A DNA stretch of 64,000 nt from Marinifilum sp. D714 (GTDB lineage Bacteria > Bacteroidota > Bacteroidia > Bacteroidales > Marinifilaceae): NCBI RefSeq assembly GCF_030851345.1, contig NZ_JALPNU010000012.1:1-64000 (forward strand), read 5' to 3'. A model generated the notes under the pieces. That model made no database searches, was not told the DNA's origin, and saw only the letters and a program-made list of their open reading frames with translations. Position numbers and translations under genes: made by a program. Shown piece after piece: positions 26,740 through 36,514 of this stretch (its first letter is position 1; each line of letters begins with the position of its first letter).

Positions 26740-27756
26740 ATGAGCAAAGACGTTGCAGAAATTAATAAGGAAAAGCTGAAAGCCCTTCAGCTAACCATGG
26801 AAAAAATAGACAAGACCTATGGAAAAGGTGCTATCATGAAAATGGGCGATGAAGCCATTGAAGATATACCTGCAATTTCATCGGGTTCTTTGTCATTGAA
26901 TATGGCATTAGGAGTTGGTGGATACCCAAAAGGTAGAATTATTGAAATATATGGTCCTGAATCTTCAGGTAAGACCACTTTGGCAATCCATGCAATTGCT
27001 GAAGCTCAAAAGGCTGGTGGTATTTGTGCCATCATCGATGCGGAGCATGCTTTCGATCGATTTTATGCTGAAAAACTAGGTGTAGACACAGAAAACCTTT
27101 TGATCTCTCAGCCAGATAATGGTGAGCAAGCTTTAGAAATTGCAGACCAATTGATCCGTTCATCAGCTATTGATCTAGTTGTTGTCGACTCGGTTGCTGC
27201 ATTGACTCCAAAAGCAGAGATTGAAGGTGAAATGGGTGATTCAAAAATGGGTCTTCAGGCTCGTTTAATGTCACAAGCATTGCGTAAATTAACTGCAAAC
27301 ATCAACAAGACTAATACTACTTGTATCTTCATCAACCAGTTGCGTGAGAAGATTGGCGTAATGTTCGGTAATCCTGAAACAACAACAGGTGGTAACGCAT
27401 TGAAATTCTATGCATCGGTTCGTTTGGATATTCGTAGAATTGGGCAGATTAAGGATGGCGATGAAGTAAATGGTAACCACACACGTGTTAAAGTTATCAA
27501 AAACAAAGTTGCACCTCCATTCCGTAAAGCTGAATTCGATATCATGTACGGAGAAGGTATTTCTAAAACTGGTGAAATCATCGATTTGGGTGTTAATTAC
27601 AACATCATCAAAAAGTCTGGCTCTTGGTTCTCATATGGTGACACCAAATTGGGTCAAGGTCGTGAAGCAGTTAAAAACCTAATCAACGACAATCCAGAGT
27701 TGGCTGAAGAATTAGAAAACAAGATTATTGATGCCATCAACAATCCGGCAGAATAA
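26740..27756 (+). CDS. recA: Recombinase RecA
   Basis: 338 residues, full length. Walker [10 protein letters not shown] (about 71-79), Walker [13 protein letters not shown]-binding loops L1 and L2 (around [15 protein letters not shown] and [21 protein letters not shown]), and an acidic C-terminus ([13 protein letters not shown]). It forms filaments on single-stranded DNA, drives strand exchange and triggers LexA-type autocleavage. No SOS box could be recognised upstream. Confidence 0.98.
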   Translation: MSKDVAEINKEKLKALQLTMEKIDKTYGKGAIMKMGDEAIEDIPAISSGSLSLNMALGVGGYPKGRIIEIYGPESSGKTTLAIHAIAEAQKAGGICAIIDAEHAFDRFYAEKLGVDTENLLISQPDNGEQALEIADQLIRSSAIDLVVVDSVAALTPKAEIEGEMGDSKMGLQARLMSQALRKLTANINKTNTTCIFINQLREKIGVMFGNPETTTGGNALKFYASVRLDIRRIGQIKDGDEVNGNHTRVKVIKNKVAPPFRKAEFDIMYGEGISKTGEIIDLGVNYNIIKKSGSWFSYGDTKLGQGREAVKNLINDNPELAEELENKIIDAINNPAE

Positions 27757-27781
27757 ATTCTGATACCTATTATATAAAGAA

Positions 27782-27811
27782 AGGCTCTCGCAATGCGGGG
27801 GTCTTTTTTTT
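27782..27811 (+). terminator. Terminator after recA
   Basis: AGGCTCTCGC, loop AAT, GCGGGGGTCT (several G-T pairs), followed by eight T residues on the plus strand, 25 nt past the recA stop. Confidence 0.8.
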
Positions 27812-27828
27812 ATAGACGCAAGAAGGGA

Positions 27829-28161
27829 GACGCAGATTTTTATGATTTAAAGTTCAAATGTGTACCAGGAAATTGAGGCAAGTGATTCTTATTTCACCAT
27901 TTTGGTTTGCTATCTTTGGAGAATAATGATAAAATATGATCTGGCTGGAGAAACGCAGGATTATTGAGCTACACATATAAATAACAATGAGAAGAACAAT
28001 ATAAAAAAACGATAAGATTTGATTATGCCATTCGCACACCACTGCCCAAATCATATTTTATCTTTTACCAATTACCTTGGCATACTACGATGGTTAAAAT
28101 ATAGTATGCAACCTCAAATTCTAAACATACTTTTAAACATTAAATCATAAAAATCTGCATC
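27829..28161. mobile_element. MITE-like inverted-repeat element (non-coding)
   Basis: A 19-bp perfect inverted repeat (GCAGATTTTTATGATTTAA at 27832-27850, complement at 28140-28158) bounds about 330 bp. Three or four further bases on the outside also match with one mismatch. Inside is a second inverted repeat (27928-27944 and 28046-28062, 16 of 17 matched) and a small 8-bp stem (28080-28087 with 28102-28109). No transposase is encoded and no clear target-site duplication is seen. It fills most of the 481-bp recA to S9-peptidase gap. The MITE reading is an inference; it could also be a structured RNA or REP-derived tract. Confidence 0.5.
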
Positions 28162-28237
28162 TAATTAATTCGTAATTGTTCATTCTTCCTTACATTTACG
28201 GTGCTGAAAATAATACAAACAACAAATATCTACAATC

Positions 28238-30331
28238 ATGACAAACAAGTACTTTTTGTTAGGATTGGCTTTTGTAGCAGGATTAACTTCTTGTGAGCAA
28301 AAAGCTGAAGAATCAAAAAAGGATTCATCCTACAAAACTCCTGAAACCAAGCTGGCTTCAGACGTTATGACTCCGGAGGTTTTATGGTCTTTCGGACGAT
28401 TGGGTGGAGAAAGTATCTCGCCTGACGAAAAAACAGTTCTTTACGGAGTAACTTACTTCAACAAAGAAGAAGACAAATCGTACCGCGACCTTTATACAGT
28501 TCCTGTAGCTGGTGGCGATGCTGTTCAGATTACAAACACTGCAGGTAAAGAGTGGGGCGAGCGTTGGACCAAAGATGGCAAAATTGCTTTCCTTTCTGCT
28601 GAAAGCGGGTCGGTTCAGGCATGGGAAATGAATGCCGACGGAACAGGTCGCAAGCAGTTGACTGATATTGAAGGAGGAATCAACGATTTCAAATTCTCAC
28701 CAGATGAGTCGAAAATTGTTTACTCGAAAGAAGTAAAGCTAAGAGAAGATGTACACGACAAGCATCCTGATTTGAAAAAAACAAACGGTAGAGTAATTAC
28801 TGACGAGTTTTATCGCCACTGGGACCATTGGGTAGAAACTTACACTCACCTTTTCGTTGCCGATTTTAATCGCGCAAGCATGTTAAAAGACGGTAAAGAT
28901 ATTATGGAAGGTGAACAATGGGAAGCTCCTGTACGCCCATGGGGTGGCATAGAACAAGTAAACTGGACTGTTGATGGCAAGAACATCGCTTATTCTTCTC
29001 GCAAGAAATACGGTGTGGAATACGCTCTTTCAACCAATACAAATATCTATTTCTACAATGTAGAATCAGGCGAAACCAAGAACATGACCAAAGGCATGAT
29101 GGGTTACGACAACAACCTTACCTTCTCGCCTGACGGAAAATACATGGCATGGGAAAGCATGGAGCGTGATGGTTACGAAGCTGATCAGGTTCGTTTGTTC
29201 TTAATGGATTTAAAAACTGGCGAGAAAAAATACATGACCAAAGGTTTCGACCAAAATGTGGGTCACCTAACATGGACCAAGGATAGCAAGTCGATCTATT
29301 TTATTTCAGACTGGCATGCAACTGACGAAATCTACCGCATGGACATTGCTGATGGTAAGATTCACAAGATTACCGAAGGGGTTCACAACTACCAATCGGT
29401 TCATCCTGTAGGTGACAAATTGATTGCAAAGCGCGTATCAATGAGCAAACCTGCAGAAATTTATAATGTTGATGCCAAAACTGGTGAGGCGAAAGAAATC
29501 TCGTTCGTAAACAAGCACATCCTTGATCAGTTAACACTTGCTACTGTTGAAAAACGTTGGGTAAAAACTACCGATAACAAGCAAATGTTGGTATGGGTAA
29601 TCAAACCTCCACATTTCGACGAGAACAAAAAATATCCTGCAGTTCTTTATTGCCAAGGTGGTCCTCAAGGAACAGTTTCTCAGTTCTGGAGCTACCGTTG
29701 GAACTTCCAAATGATGTCGGCCAATGGTTATGTGATTGTTGCGCCAAACCGTAGAGGTTTACCAGGTTTTGGACAGGAATGGAACGAGCAAATTTCTGGT
29801 GATTACGGTGGACAGAATATGAAGGATTACCTATCGGCGATCGATAATGTAAAAGCTGAAAAGTATGTTGATGAAGACCGTTTGGCTTGCGTTGGTGCAT
29901 CGTATGGTGGATTCTCAACTTTCTGGATGGCTGGTCACCACAACAAGCGCTTTAAGGCATTTATTGCACACGACGGAATGTTTAACCTGGAAGCTCAGTA
30001 CCTGGAAACTGAAGAGATGTGGTTTGTAAACTGGGATCTTGGTGGTGCATACTGGGACAAAAAGAACAAGATTGCTCAGCGTTCTTACGCCAACTCTCCT
30101 CACAAATTTGTTGACAAGTGGGATACGCCAATCATGGTGATTCATGGCGAAAAAGACTACCGTATTGTTGCTTCGCAAGGCATGCAAGCATTTAATGCAG
30201 CTCGCCTAAGAGGTATTCCTGCAAAGTATCTTTACTTCCCTGAAGAAAATCACTGGGTATTGGGATGCCAAAATGGAATTTTATGGCAGCGCGAATTCGC
30301 TAGTTGGTTAGACAAGTGGTTAAAGAAATAA
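28238..30331 (+). CDS. S9-family serine peptidase, lipoprotein (DPP/acylaminoacyl-peptidase type)
   Basis: 697 residues. The lipoprotein signal ends with lipobox GLTSC. Residues of about 50-430 form a beta-propeller of PD40/WD40-like blades (SPDEKTVLYG, WTKDGKIAFLS, FSPDGKYMAWES). The C-terminal alpha/beta-hydrolase has nucleophile Ser555 (GASYGGFS), Asp640 (HGEKDYR) and His672 (EENHWV), the complete triad of the prolyl-oligopeptidase family. It probably cleaves short peptides or dipeptides at the cell surface or periplasm. Codon use is visibly more GC-rich at third positions than in neighbouring genes, which may reflect high expression. Confidence 0.95.
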   Translation: MTNKYFLLGLAFVAGLTSCEQKAEESKKDSSYKTPETKLASDVMTPEVLWSFGRLGGESISPDEKTVLYGVTYFNKEEDKSYRDLYTVPVAGGDAVQITNTAGKEWGERWTKDGKIAFLSAESGSVQAWEMNADGTGRKQLTDIEGGINDFKFSPDESKIVYSKEVKLREDVHDKHPDLKKTNGRVITDEFYRHWDHWVETYTHLFVADFNRASMLKDGKDIMEGEQWEAPVRPWGGIEQVNWTVDGKNIAYSSRKKYGVEYALSTNTNIYFYNVESGETKNMTKGMMGYDNNLTFSPDGKYMAWESMERDGYEADQVRLFLMDLKTGEKKYMTKGFDQNVGHLTWTKDSKSIYFISDWHATDEIYRMDIADGKIHKITEGVHNYQSVHPVGDKLIAKRVSMSKPAEIYNVDAKTGEAKEISFVNKHILDQLTLATVEKRWVKTTDNKQMLVWVIKPPHFDENKKYPAVLYCQGGPQGTVSQFWSYRWNFQMMSANGYVIVAPNRRGLPGFGQEWNEQISGDYGGQNMKDYLSAIDNVKAEKYVDEDRLACVGASYGGFSTFWMAGHHNKRFKAFIAHDGMFNLEAQYLETEEMWFVNWDLGGAYWDKKNKIAQRSYANSPHKFVDKWDTPIMVIHGEKDYRIVASQGMQAFNAARLRGIPAKYLYFPEENHWVLGCQNGILWQREFASWLDKWLKK

Positions 30332-30351
30332 GCGAAAGCTATTTAAATATT

Positions 30352-30381
30352 AAATCCCTGCCAGCTTTGGTAGGGATTTTT
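30352..30381 (+). terminator. Terminator after the S9 peptidase
   Basis: AAATCCCT-g-CCA, loop GCTT, TGG-t-AGGGATTT and a short T run; starts 21 nt after the stop codon. Confidence 0.85.
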
Positions 30382-30420
30382 CATTTTAATTACTTAGGAT
30401 GATACTAACCGAAAAATCCC

Positions 30421-30428
30421 TAAGTTTG
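30421..30428 (+). promoter_or_regulatory. Promoter -7 box for the EamA gene
   Basis: TAAGTTTG fits TAnnTTTG, 20 nt before the ATG at 30448. Confidence 0.45.
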
Positions 30429-30447
30429 CAGAAAATTTTTAATCCCT

Positions 30448-31350
30448 ATGAAGAAATTCTTCCTATCAACCACAGTATTGGCAATATTTGCCTGCCTGCT
30501 ATGGGCAACTCCCTTTACCGCAATTAAAATTGGATTGAAATACACTACTCCATTACAGTTTGCAGGCTTGCGTTTCTTTATATCAGGCTTGTTGATACTC
30601 CCTTTTATTAAAGATTTAAAGTTTAAGATACTGGAATCGAAAAGAAGATGGAAGTTCGTGCTATGGGTAGCACTTTTGCAAACCACCTTTCTTTACGGAT
30701 TGTTCTATATGGGAATTAGCTACGTTCCCGGCGCATTGGGAGCCATGTTAATTGGGGCTCAACCTCTTTTTGCAGCCATTATGGCACACCTGATGTTGAG
30801 CAACGACAAAATGAGCTGGCAAAAAATTGGGGCCATTCTTCTTGGAATGACAGGAGTATGCATCATTAGCCTGGGACGATCGGACTTTGTTTTTTCTACC
30901 ACCATTCCACTTGGCGTGGGAATTCTGATTCTAAATAATATTGTGGGAAGCACGGGCAATGTAATCGTATCTCGCGATGCAAAAGGTATGCCTCCACGAG
31001 TATTGGCTTCCTTCTCGATGATTATTGGAGGAATGGGATTGATGTTGGCTTCCCTTCCTATCGAAAATCCATCTTGGAATTTTAATTTACCTGGCGAATA
31101 TTGGATCTCTCTTGGCTGGCTAGCTATGGTATCGGCCTTTGCCATTACCATTTGGTTCGGGTTACTTCAGCGACCAAATGTAAAGGTATCGAACCTAAAC
31201 ACCTGGAAATTTATCATTCCAATATTTGGTGCATTCCTGAGCTGGATGATATTACCCGATGAAAATCCGGATACCGTTTCGATTATGGGGATGATGGTGA
31301 TTGCGAGTAGTTTGTTGTTGGTGAACTATTTGAACCGAAGATCCATATAA
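30448..31350 (+). CDS. EamA/DMT-superfamily transporter
   Basis: 300 residues with about ten hydrophobic helices in two EamA halves (each about 140 residues). The family signature ATPFTAIKIGLKYTTPLQFAGLRF opens the first half and the conserved Pro-rich end of helix 4 (GALGAMLIGAQPLFAAIMAHL) is present. DMT proteins export amino acids, metabolites or drugs; substrate unknown. It has its own promoter and is followed by a REP-like palindrome rather than a classical terminator. Confidence 0.9.
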   Translation: MKKFFLSTTVLAIFACLLWATPFTAIKIGLKYTTPLQFAGLRFFISGLLILPFIKDLKFKILESKRRWKFVLWVALLQTTFLYGLFYMGISYVPGALGAMLIGAQPLFAAIMAHLMLSNDKMSWQKIGAILLGMTGVCIISLGRSDFVFSTTIPLGVGILILNNIVGSTGNVIVSRDAKGMPPRVLASFSMIIGGMGLMLASLPIENPSWNFNLPGEYWISLGWLAMVSAFAITIWFGLLQRPNVKVSNLNTWKFIIPIFGAFLSWMILPDENPDTVSIMGMMVIASSLLLVNYLNRRSI

Positions 31351-31357
31351 TAAAGAA

Positions 31358-31378
31358 AGACGTAGCAATGCTACGTCT
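31358..31378. repeat. REP-like palindrome
   Basis: AGACGTAGC, loop AAT, GCTACGTCT followed by CTAC. The form (GTAGAGACG-type palindrome) resembles dispersed extragenic palindromes of Bacteroidota. The T-rich stretch 8 nt later (six T) could let it act as a weak plus-strand terminator. Confidence 0.5.
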
Positions 31379-31450
31379 CTACAATTATTTTTTATCAAAC
31401 GCTGTTAGGTCATACTAACGCTGTCTGGTTTTCTTAATTCGTAATTGATT

Positions 31451-34400
31451 CTATTTTCTTTTCTTCTCTCTGCGGACCAACTTAATGCTCTCGAAGTAGT
31501 TCATCATTTTGCGCAACACATCGGCCCAAAGTGCGAAGAACAGTAGTACTGTGCCCAACCAAACCACAGCCAGATTAAACCAGTAGGTATCAATATAGAA
31601 ATTTCCTATTCTCTTTACATGCGAGTAGAAATGTGAGCGACCAAACTTCGAATCTGGCGACATGAATATCGGATCTTTCTTTTGAATCAATTGATAATCC
31701 ACCTCAATCATCTTGTTCACTTCGTTTCTATTCAAAACCAAATCGGCCAAAGCCTGATTATAATAGTTTTGTTTAAACTCATACACTCCATCTCGTCCCA
31801 AAGAATCAACCAATCGTGAATACTCAAAATCTTTCTTATAGCCCGATTCACTACTCATTCCCATGTAATATAGCTCAACCTGATCTAAAAAGCTCTTGGT
31901 TTGCTCAGCTACATTCAAATTAAAATCTTTAAGGTTTAACTGGTTAACCTCAGGAAAAACGTCCAATCCTGCATTATCAGCCAATTGTGTAATCTCATCC
32001 CGAAGCATCTTAAAGTGGGCTTGCGTTTCTGTTGTATCCTTTTCGAACTCCACACTCCTTTCACAATCCAAAAGAATCGATTCCAGTTTAGGAATCAAGA
32101 ATGAATTATTAAACGAAGCATCACTTATTCCCTTTTCGTGATCGAAAAAGTGCTTTTCAAATTCATTATCCTTAAACTGCGTAACCGCGAGCGCCTCGTA
32201 GGTCCAACGGGTTGTCATCATATTCCCCACAATAGGCACATATACTTTATCGGTAACACCATAATGAAGATCATCAAACTTAATCATTGCACCTCCAAGC
32301 AAAAGCTGAGGTACCAAGATTAATGGTATCAAAATGTAAATGGTAATCACAGAATTTAATCCTGCGGAGATATTTAAACCTACCAAGTTAGAGAAACAGG
32401 CTGTGGTAAACAACACCAGCCAGTAGGCAAAAGTCATTCCTTCAATTTCCAGTATGAAATTCCCCAGCAAAACAAAAGAAATGGACTGAATGGCCGATAA
32501 TACAAACAAAAACATGATTTTGGATGTGAGATAACTAATTCGGCACAAATTCAGGAACTTTTCTCGCTGCAATATTTTCTTGTCCCTAATTATTTCTTCG
32601 GCACTAACTGTAAGTCCTAAGAACATGGAAACAACAACTGCCATAAATAAGAAAACCGGGAAATTTTTGTTCTCACCAAACACATAGGCCCCATTCTCTG
32701 TGTATTTGGTAAAATAACCCAGAATAACAGCAAGCAATGGTGCTTCAAACAAGTTGATGATCAGGTATTGCTTATTGGTAAGTTTCGACAAAACATTTCT
32801 GATCCAGAAAATGGAGAATTGTTTCACCTTGCCAGGAATCTTAAAATCACTTTGCGGTAGCTTTTTTTCTGCCCTCAATGGCTGGTGATTTGACTCAATA
32901 TTATCCAGGTATTTCTCGTACCATTTCTCAGGGGAGACCCTTCTATCGCGCGTTGGTTTTCCTTGATCATCAATCAACTTGGTCTCTACAATTTGTAATA
33001 TCTGATCAGGATTTACATTCCCACAGGTTACACACTCACTTTCCGATGCATTTACCTGCGAATTCTGTGTCTTAAAATAAACAATAGCATCAATTGGATT
33101 ACCAGTATAAATTGGGTAACCACCTTTATCCAAAATCCAAAGCTTATCGAACATTTTAAAGATATCCGAGGATGGTTGATGAATGTTGGCAATAACCAAC
33201 TTCCCTTTTAAGGTCTGTTGTTTTAACAGTTTCATTACCATTTCCGAATCGGTAGACGAAAGTCCTGATGTTGGCTCATCAACCAAAAGAATAGCTGGTT
33301 CGCGCATTAACTCCAAACCAATATTCAGGCGTTTACGTTGTCCTCCACTTATGAATTTGTTTAGTGGATTTCCTACTTTCAAGTCTCTCGCTTCATACAA
33401 TGCCAAATCCTGAAGCATTTTTAAAACAGTTTTCAGAATCTGAATCTCACTAAAATCTTTAAAACAAAGTTTGGCGTTATAGTAGAGATTTTGAAAAACG
33501 GTAAGCTCTTCAATCAACAAATCGTCCTGTGGTACAAAACCAATTAAACCTTGAATGGCAAGCTTGTTTCGGTGAATGTCAAAATCGTTAATTCTAATTT
33601 CACCATTATTAAGCGTAAGATTTCCGTTTAAAACATTCAGTAAAGTTGATTTTCCAACACCACTACCTCCCATTATACCAATCAGCTGTCCGCTTTCTTC
33701 TGATAAATTAAATTTCTGTATTCCGTTGTTTGAATTTCTAAATTTAAATTCGATATCCTTTGCCGAGAAAATGATTTTTTCTTGTGTTTCTTCTTCAAGA
33801 AATTTGGCAGCAATTTCAGAAAAATAAATTGACTTGATATTGGGGCCCTTAATAATGGAACCATTCCCCAATTGGTAAGTTTTTTCAGAGATAATCTTGT
33901 TACCTTCAAGGTAAAGATTTAACTCTCCTTCATATTTAAACACCAACAAATTTACACTTTCGATGTACATTACGATAATTCGTCCATACAAATTTTCACA
34001 GTACATGTGCTTGGTTTCGTTTTCACTTTTCTTGGCTTCCTTTTTCATAAACCAAGACAAGTTATCCGACCATTCGGTAACCTTATTATCTATTATTAAG
34101 AACTTGCGTTTATCAAAATCATCTACCGTATCGCCCCAAACAAATGCCAGGCAATTGATAAACTCAGAACGTGGAATCTTAAAATTTTCGGCAACAATAC
34201 TAATAAACTCAAACTCACCTTCGCTAACCATTTTATCTTCGTAAACGAATTCCATCAAGCGCAGCAATACAATTAACCTTTCTTCCTGTATCAATTCCGC
34301 TTTTACCTTATTGCAAACTTTAGAAGCCTCGGTTAATGATAGAATATCCGCCTGACGAGCATGAGTAATTGCCTGATACTCCATTTCCCGGCGATAAAAC

Positions 34401-34570
34401 TCCGAATAATTCTCAAACAATCGCAAGTATTCATCCTGAATATCAGAATTCACATAACGACTTAAAAAGCTTTCTACAATAATTCTTCCTTTACCAGAAA
34501 CTCCTTCTTGTTTTGTATTAGCAACAATTGCAAACAGGTACATTAGAGCATTTAGTATCGATTCCCCCAT
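31451..34570 (-). CDS. TerB-like / ABC transporter fusion (ABCG-type ATPase plus permease)
   Basis: 1,039 residues. Residues of about 1-150 look like a TerB-type helical domain (LIQEERLIVLLRLMEFVYEDKMVSEGEFEFI). Residues of about 190-250 resemble a small FHA-like beta domain. The ABC ATPase spans about 265-490: Walker A GGSGVGKST (Lys307), signature SGGQRKRLNIGLELM, Walker B ILLVDEPTSGL. A CxxC pair (ECVTCG) follows. The ABC-2/White-type permease has about six helices at 590-765, a soluble segment of about 200 residues, and a last helix near 1000. Half-transporters of this kind usually dimerise. Substrate unknown; monocistronic. Confidence 0.88.
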   Translation of the reverse strand: MGESILNALMYLFAIVANTKQEGVSGKGRIIVESFLSRYVNSDIQDEYLRLFENYSEFYRREMEYQAITHARQADILSLTEASKVCNKVKAELIQEERLIVLLRLMEFVYEDKMVSEGEFEFISIVAENFKIPRSEFINCLAFVWGDTVDDFDKRKFLIIDNKVTEWSDNLSWFMKKEAKKSENETKHMYCENLYGRIIVMYIESVNLLVFKYEGELNLYLEGNKIISEKTYQLGNGSIIKGPNIKSIYFSEIAAKFLEEETQEKIIFSAKDIEFKFRNSNNGIQKFNLSEESGQLIGIMGGSGVGKSTLLNVLNGNLTLNNGEIRINDFDIHRNKLAIQGLIGFVPQDDLLIEELTVFQNLYYNAKLCFKDFSEIQILKTVLKMLQDLALYEARDLKVGNPLNKFISGGQRKRLNIGLELMREPAILLVDEPTSGLSSTDSEMVMKLLKQQTLKGKLVIANIHQPSSDIFKMFDKLWILDKGGYPIYTGNPIDAIVYFKTQNSQVNASESECVTCGNVNPDQILQIVETKLIDDQGKPTRDRRVSPEKWYEKYLDNIESNHQPLRAEKKLPQSDFKIPGKVKQFSIFWIRNVLSKLTNKQYLIINLFEAPLLAVILGYFTKYTENGAYVFGENKNFPVFLFMAVVVSMFLGLTVSAEEIIRDKKILQREKFLNLCRISYLTSKIMFLFVLSAIQSISFVLLGNFILEIEGMTFAYWLVLFTTACFSNLVGLNISAGLNSVITIYILIPLILVPQLLLGGAMIKFDDLHYGVTDKVYVPIVGNMMTTRWTYEALAVTQFKDNEFEKHFFDHEKGISDASFNNSFLIPKLESILLDCERSVEFEKDTTETQAHFKMLRDEITQLADNAGLDVFPEVNQLNLKDFNLNVAEQTKSFLDQVELYYMGMSSESGYKKDFEYSRLVDSLGRDGVYEFKQNYYNQALADLVLNRNEVNKMIEVDYQLIQKKDPIFMSPDSKFGRSHFYSHVKRIGNFYIDTYWFNLAVVWLGTVLLFFALWADVLRKMMNYFESIKLVRREKKRK

Positions 34571-34661
34571 GTATAAATATGAATTATGGTTTTTTGGCAG
34601 ATCTGCACTGCTTTTAAAATTACAATTTATTTCTTTACAAAAGATTGCAATTTCTTCTTAA

Positions 34662-34700
34662 TTGACACAAAAAAACTGCCTCCCAAATTGGAAGGCAGTT
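34662..34700 (-). terminator. Terminator after the lipoprotein gene
   Basis: AACTGCCT-c-CCA, loop AAT, TGG-a-AGGCAGTT (34674-34700), then seven T residues on the minus strand. Confidence 0.88.
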
Positions 34701-34723
34701 CTAATATCTTTAATGGAATATGA

Positions 34724-35551
34724 TTACTCCACGATACTGTTTCTTAATTTTGCAACGCTAGCAATAATTTCATTCAATTGTGTTTCAGTCATTTTTCCTT
34801 CCACAACTTTGTCATAGCTAGCCTTTAAGCCTGTGAATTCAGAAATCAAAGCTGCAACATTAGGATCTTTCTTCTCTGGCTCAAGCACCTTTAATAATTT
34901 CTCTAAAGAAGCTTTTTGATCGAAAATTACTTTTACAATTTCAGGGTTTGCATAAGTATTTTCTGAGATGTGAGTTGCAATGTACAATCCCTCTATAAAG
35001 CTACCACTTACAACCAATAGAGATAGGTTCGCTTTTCCATTTTTGTTTAAAAACTCATAAGTATCATAGAAAGAGTTAGTAATTACTTTTACCAACTGAT
35101 CTTTATCATCAAGATTTTTTTCTACATCATCAACCAAAGTTTTGTTGTATGCACTTGTAATCTCAAGATTATCGATTAATGTTTTAGATGCCTTAAGGAA
35201 CAACATTGTTTCCTGCTTGCGATTGTAAGTACTTGCATAACTTAAATCAGCACTGTAAACACCAAGGTTAAGAGCTCTTGCTTTTTCTGTGAAATATTTA
35301 TCAGCGTTATCTGTAGAATTTGATAAACCTAAAATATAGTCAGCTCCAATACGATTCAACATAGAAGTCAACTCGAAAGTAGTTGGCAAGGGATAAACTA
35401 CATCTTTAACTTCACTTTCAATAGCTTTCTTCAATAATGGTTTTACTGTTTGTTCTCCGCTTTTCTTCTTATCAACTGGTTTACAAGCCACAACACTTAT
35501 AGCCAAAGCAAAAAGAATAAAGGTATAACGAGAAATAGCACGTCTGTTCAT
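34724..35551 (-). CDS. Lipoprotein of unknown function
   Basis: 275 residues. The signal peptide ends with lipobox SVVAC. The mature protein is almost entirely predicted alpha-helix, with repeated NxTLxDxxEKN-like segments, and carries no catalytic motif I recognise. Similar helical lipoproteins are common in Bacteroidota without assigned function. It is a single gene with its own terminator, between the ABC transporter and the LytS/LytTR genes. Confidence 0.75.
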   Translation of the reverse strand: MNRRAISRYTFILFALAISVVACKPVDKKKSGEQTVKPLLKKAIESEVKDVVYPLPTTFELTSMLNRIGADYILGLSNSTDNADKYFTEKARALNLGVYSADLSYASTYNRKQETMLFLKASKTLIDNLEITSAYNKTLVDDVEKNLDDKDQLVKVITNSFYDTYEFLNKNGKANLSLLVVSGSFIEGLYIATHISENTYANPEIVKVIFDQKASLEKLLKVLEPEKKDPNVAALISEFTGLKASYDKVVEGKMTETQLNEIIASVAKLRNSIVE

Positions 35552-35699
35552 AGTCTTTTAAATTTAATATTGATCGGATTCAATTTATCAAAGCCTAAAT
35601 TTAACAAATAGCAGCTAATTCCTAGCATAATTGAGCATTATATTTGACTTCTTTTTTAGTTCATACACCTAAAAATTGCGTTCTTCCCTGATTCAGTCT

Positions 35700-35745
35700 C
35701 TTTTTTACAGCAAAAAAAGAGTCGATACTGAAAATCGACTCTTTT
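35700..35745 (-). terminator. Terminator after the LytTR regulator
   Basis: AAAAGAGTCGAT, 7-nt loop, ATCGACTCTTTT (35715-35745): 12-bp perfect arms, then T-rich sequence on the minus strand, 29 nt after the stop. Confidence 0.88.
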
Positions 35746-35774
35746 ACTTACTCAAACAGACTTGATTATAAAAA

Positions 35775-36479
35775 TTACACGGGATGAATCCTTTGGAAGA
35801 ATCCCTGCTTGTAATTATTTCCTATTGGTATGGTACCTTTATCCATATGCACCATATTTCCCTCTATCGATTTTATTTTTGCCAAAGCCACGATATATGA
35901 CTTGTGAATCCGATAAAATTTGGCTGAAGGCAATAATCTTTCAATCCCTTTCAAAGATTGATAAGTAACAACATGCCCATCATTGGTAAAGATCTTAACG
36001 TAATCACCCAAAGCTTCAACATATTGAATGGAATCCAGATTGATATTAATTGTTTTTTTATTTGCCTTTACAAAAATATACTCCAATTCATCCTTGGTGG
36101 TTTCCTGAGGTTCAGCAAGGGCTTTCACCTTTTCTTCCGCCTTCTGTACTGCTTGTAAAAAACGCTCAAACGAGAATGGTTTTTTCAAATAATCCAGCAC
36201 ATTCAGCTCATAGCTTTCCAATGCATATTCGGTATATGCCGTGGTAATAATAACCATTGGTGGATTTTTATAGGACTTTAAAAAGTTTATTCCACTCAAT
36301 CTTGGCATATTAATATCTAAAAAAATCAGATCCACCGATTCTTGCTGAAGAACCTCCATAGCTTCAATGGCATCGCTACACTTGCCTTTTAACTCCAGAC
36401 TCGAGAGTTCTGAAACATACTTTTCCAGTACTCTTTGTGCCAATGGCTCATCATCTATAATTAAACACTTCAACTTCAT
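35775..36479 (-). CDS. LytTR-family response regulator
   Basis: 234 residues. Receiver domain 1-120 with acidic pocket Asp9-Asp10, phospho-acceptor Asp55 (LIFLDINMP) and Lys in YLKKPFSF. The C-terminal LytTR DNA-binding domain (about 133-232) shows YIFVKANKKTININLDSIQYVEALGDYVKI and FYRIHKSYIVAL. It is encoded 35 bp downstream of its likely cognate LytS-type kinase and ends in a strong terminator. Targets unknown. Confidence 0.95.
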   Translation of the reverse strand: MKLKCLIIDDEPLAQRVLEKYVSELSSLELKGKCSDAIEAMEVLQQESVDLIFLDINMPRLSGINFLKSYKNPPMVIITTAYTEYALESYELNVLDYLKKPFSFERFLQAVQKAEEKVKALAEPQETTKDELEYIFVKANKKTININLDSIQYVEALGDYVKIFTNDGHVVTYQSLKGIERLLPSAKFYRIHKSYIVALAKIKSIEGNMVHMDKGTIPIGNNYKQGFFQRIHPV

Positions 36480-36514
36480 GCGTTTTGTTTTTTGTCAGAG
36501 TTTTAAATGTAACT

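Noticed and set aside
27854-28054. 66-residue minus-strand ORF
   Set aside because: It lies inside the inverted-repeat element, starts in one inner repeat arm, has no RBS and shows no protein-like composition.
28238-30331. Horizontal transfer of the S9 peptidase because of its more GC-rich codons
   Set aside because: Codon choice fits high expression, the family is common in Bacteroidota, and nearby sequence shows no integrase or border repeats around the gene itself.
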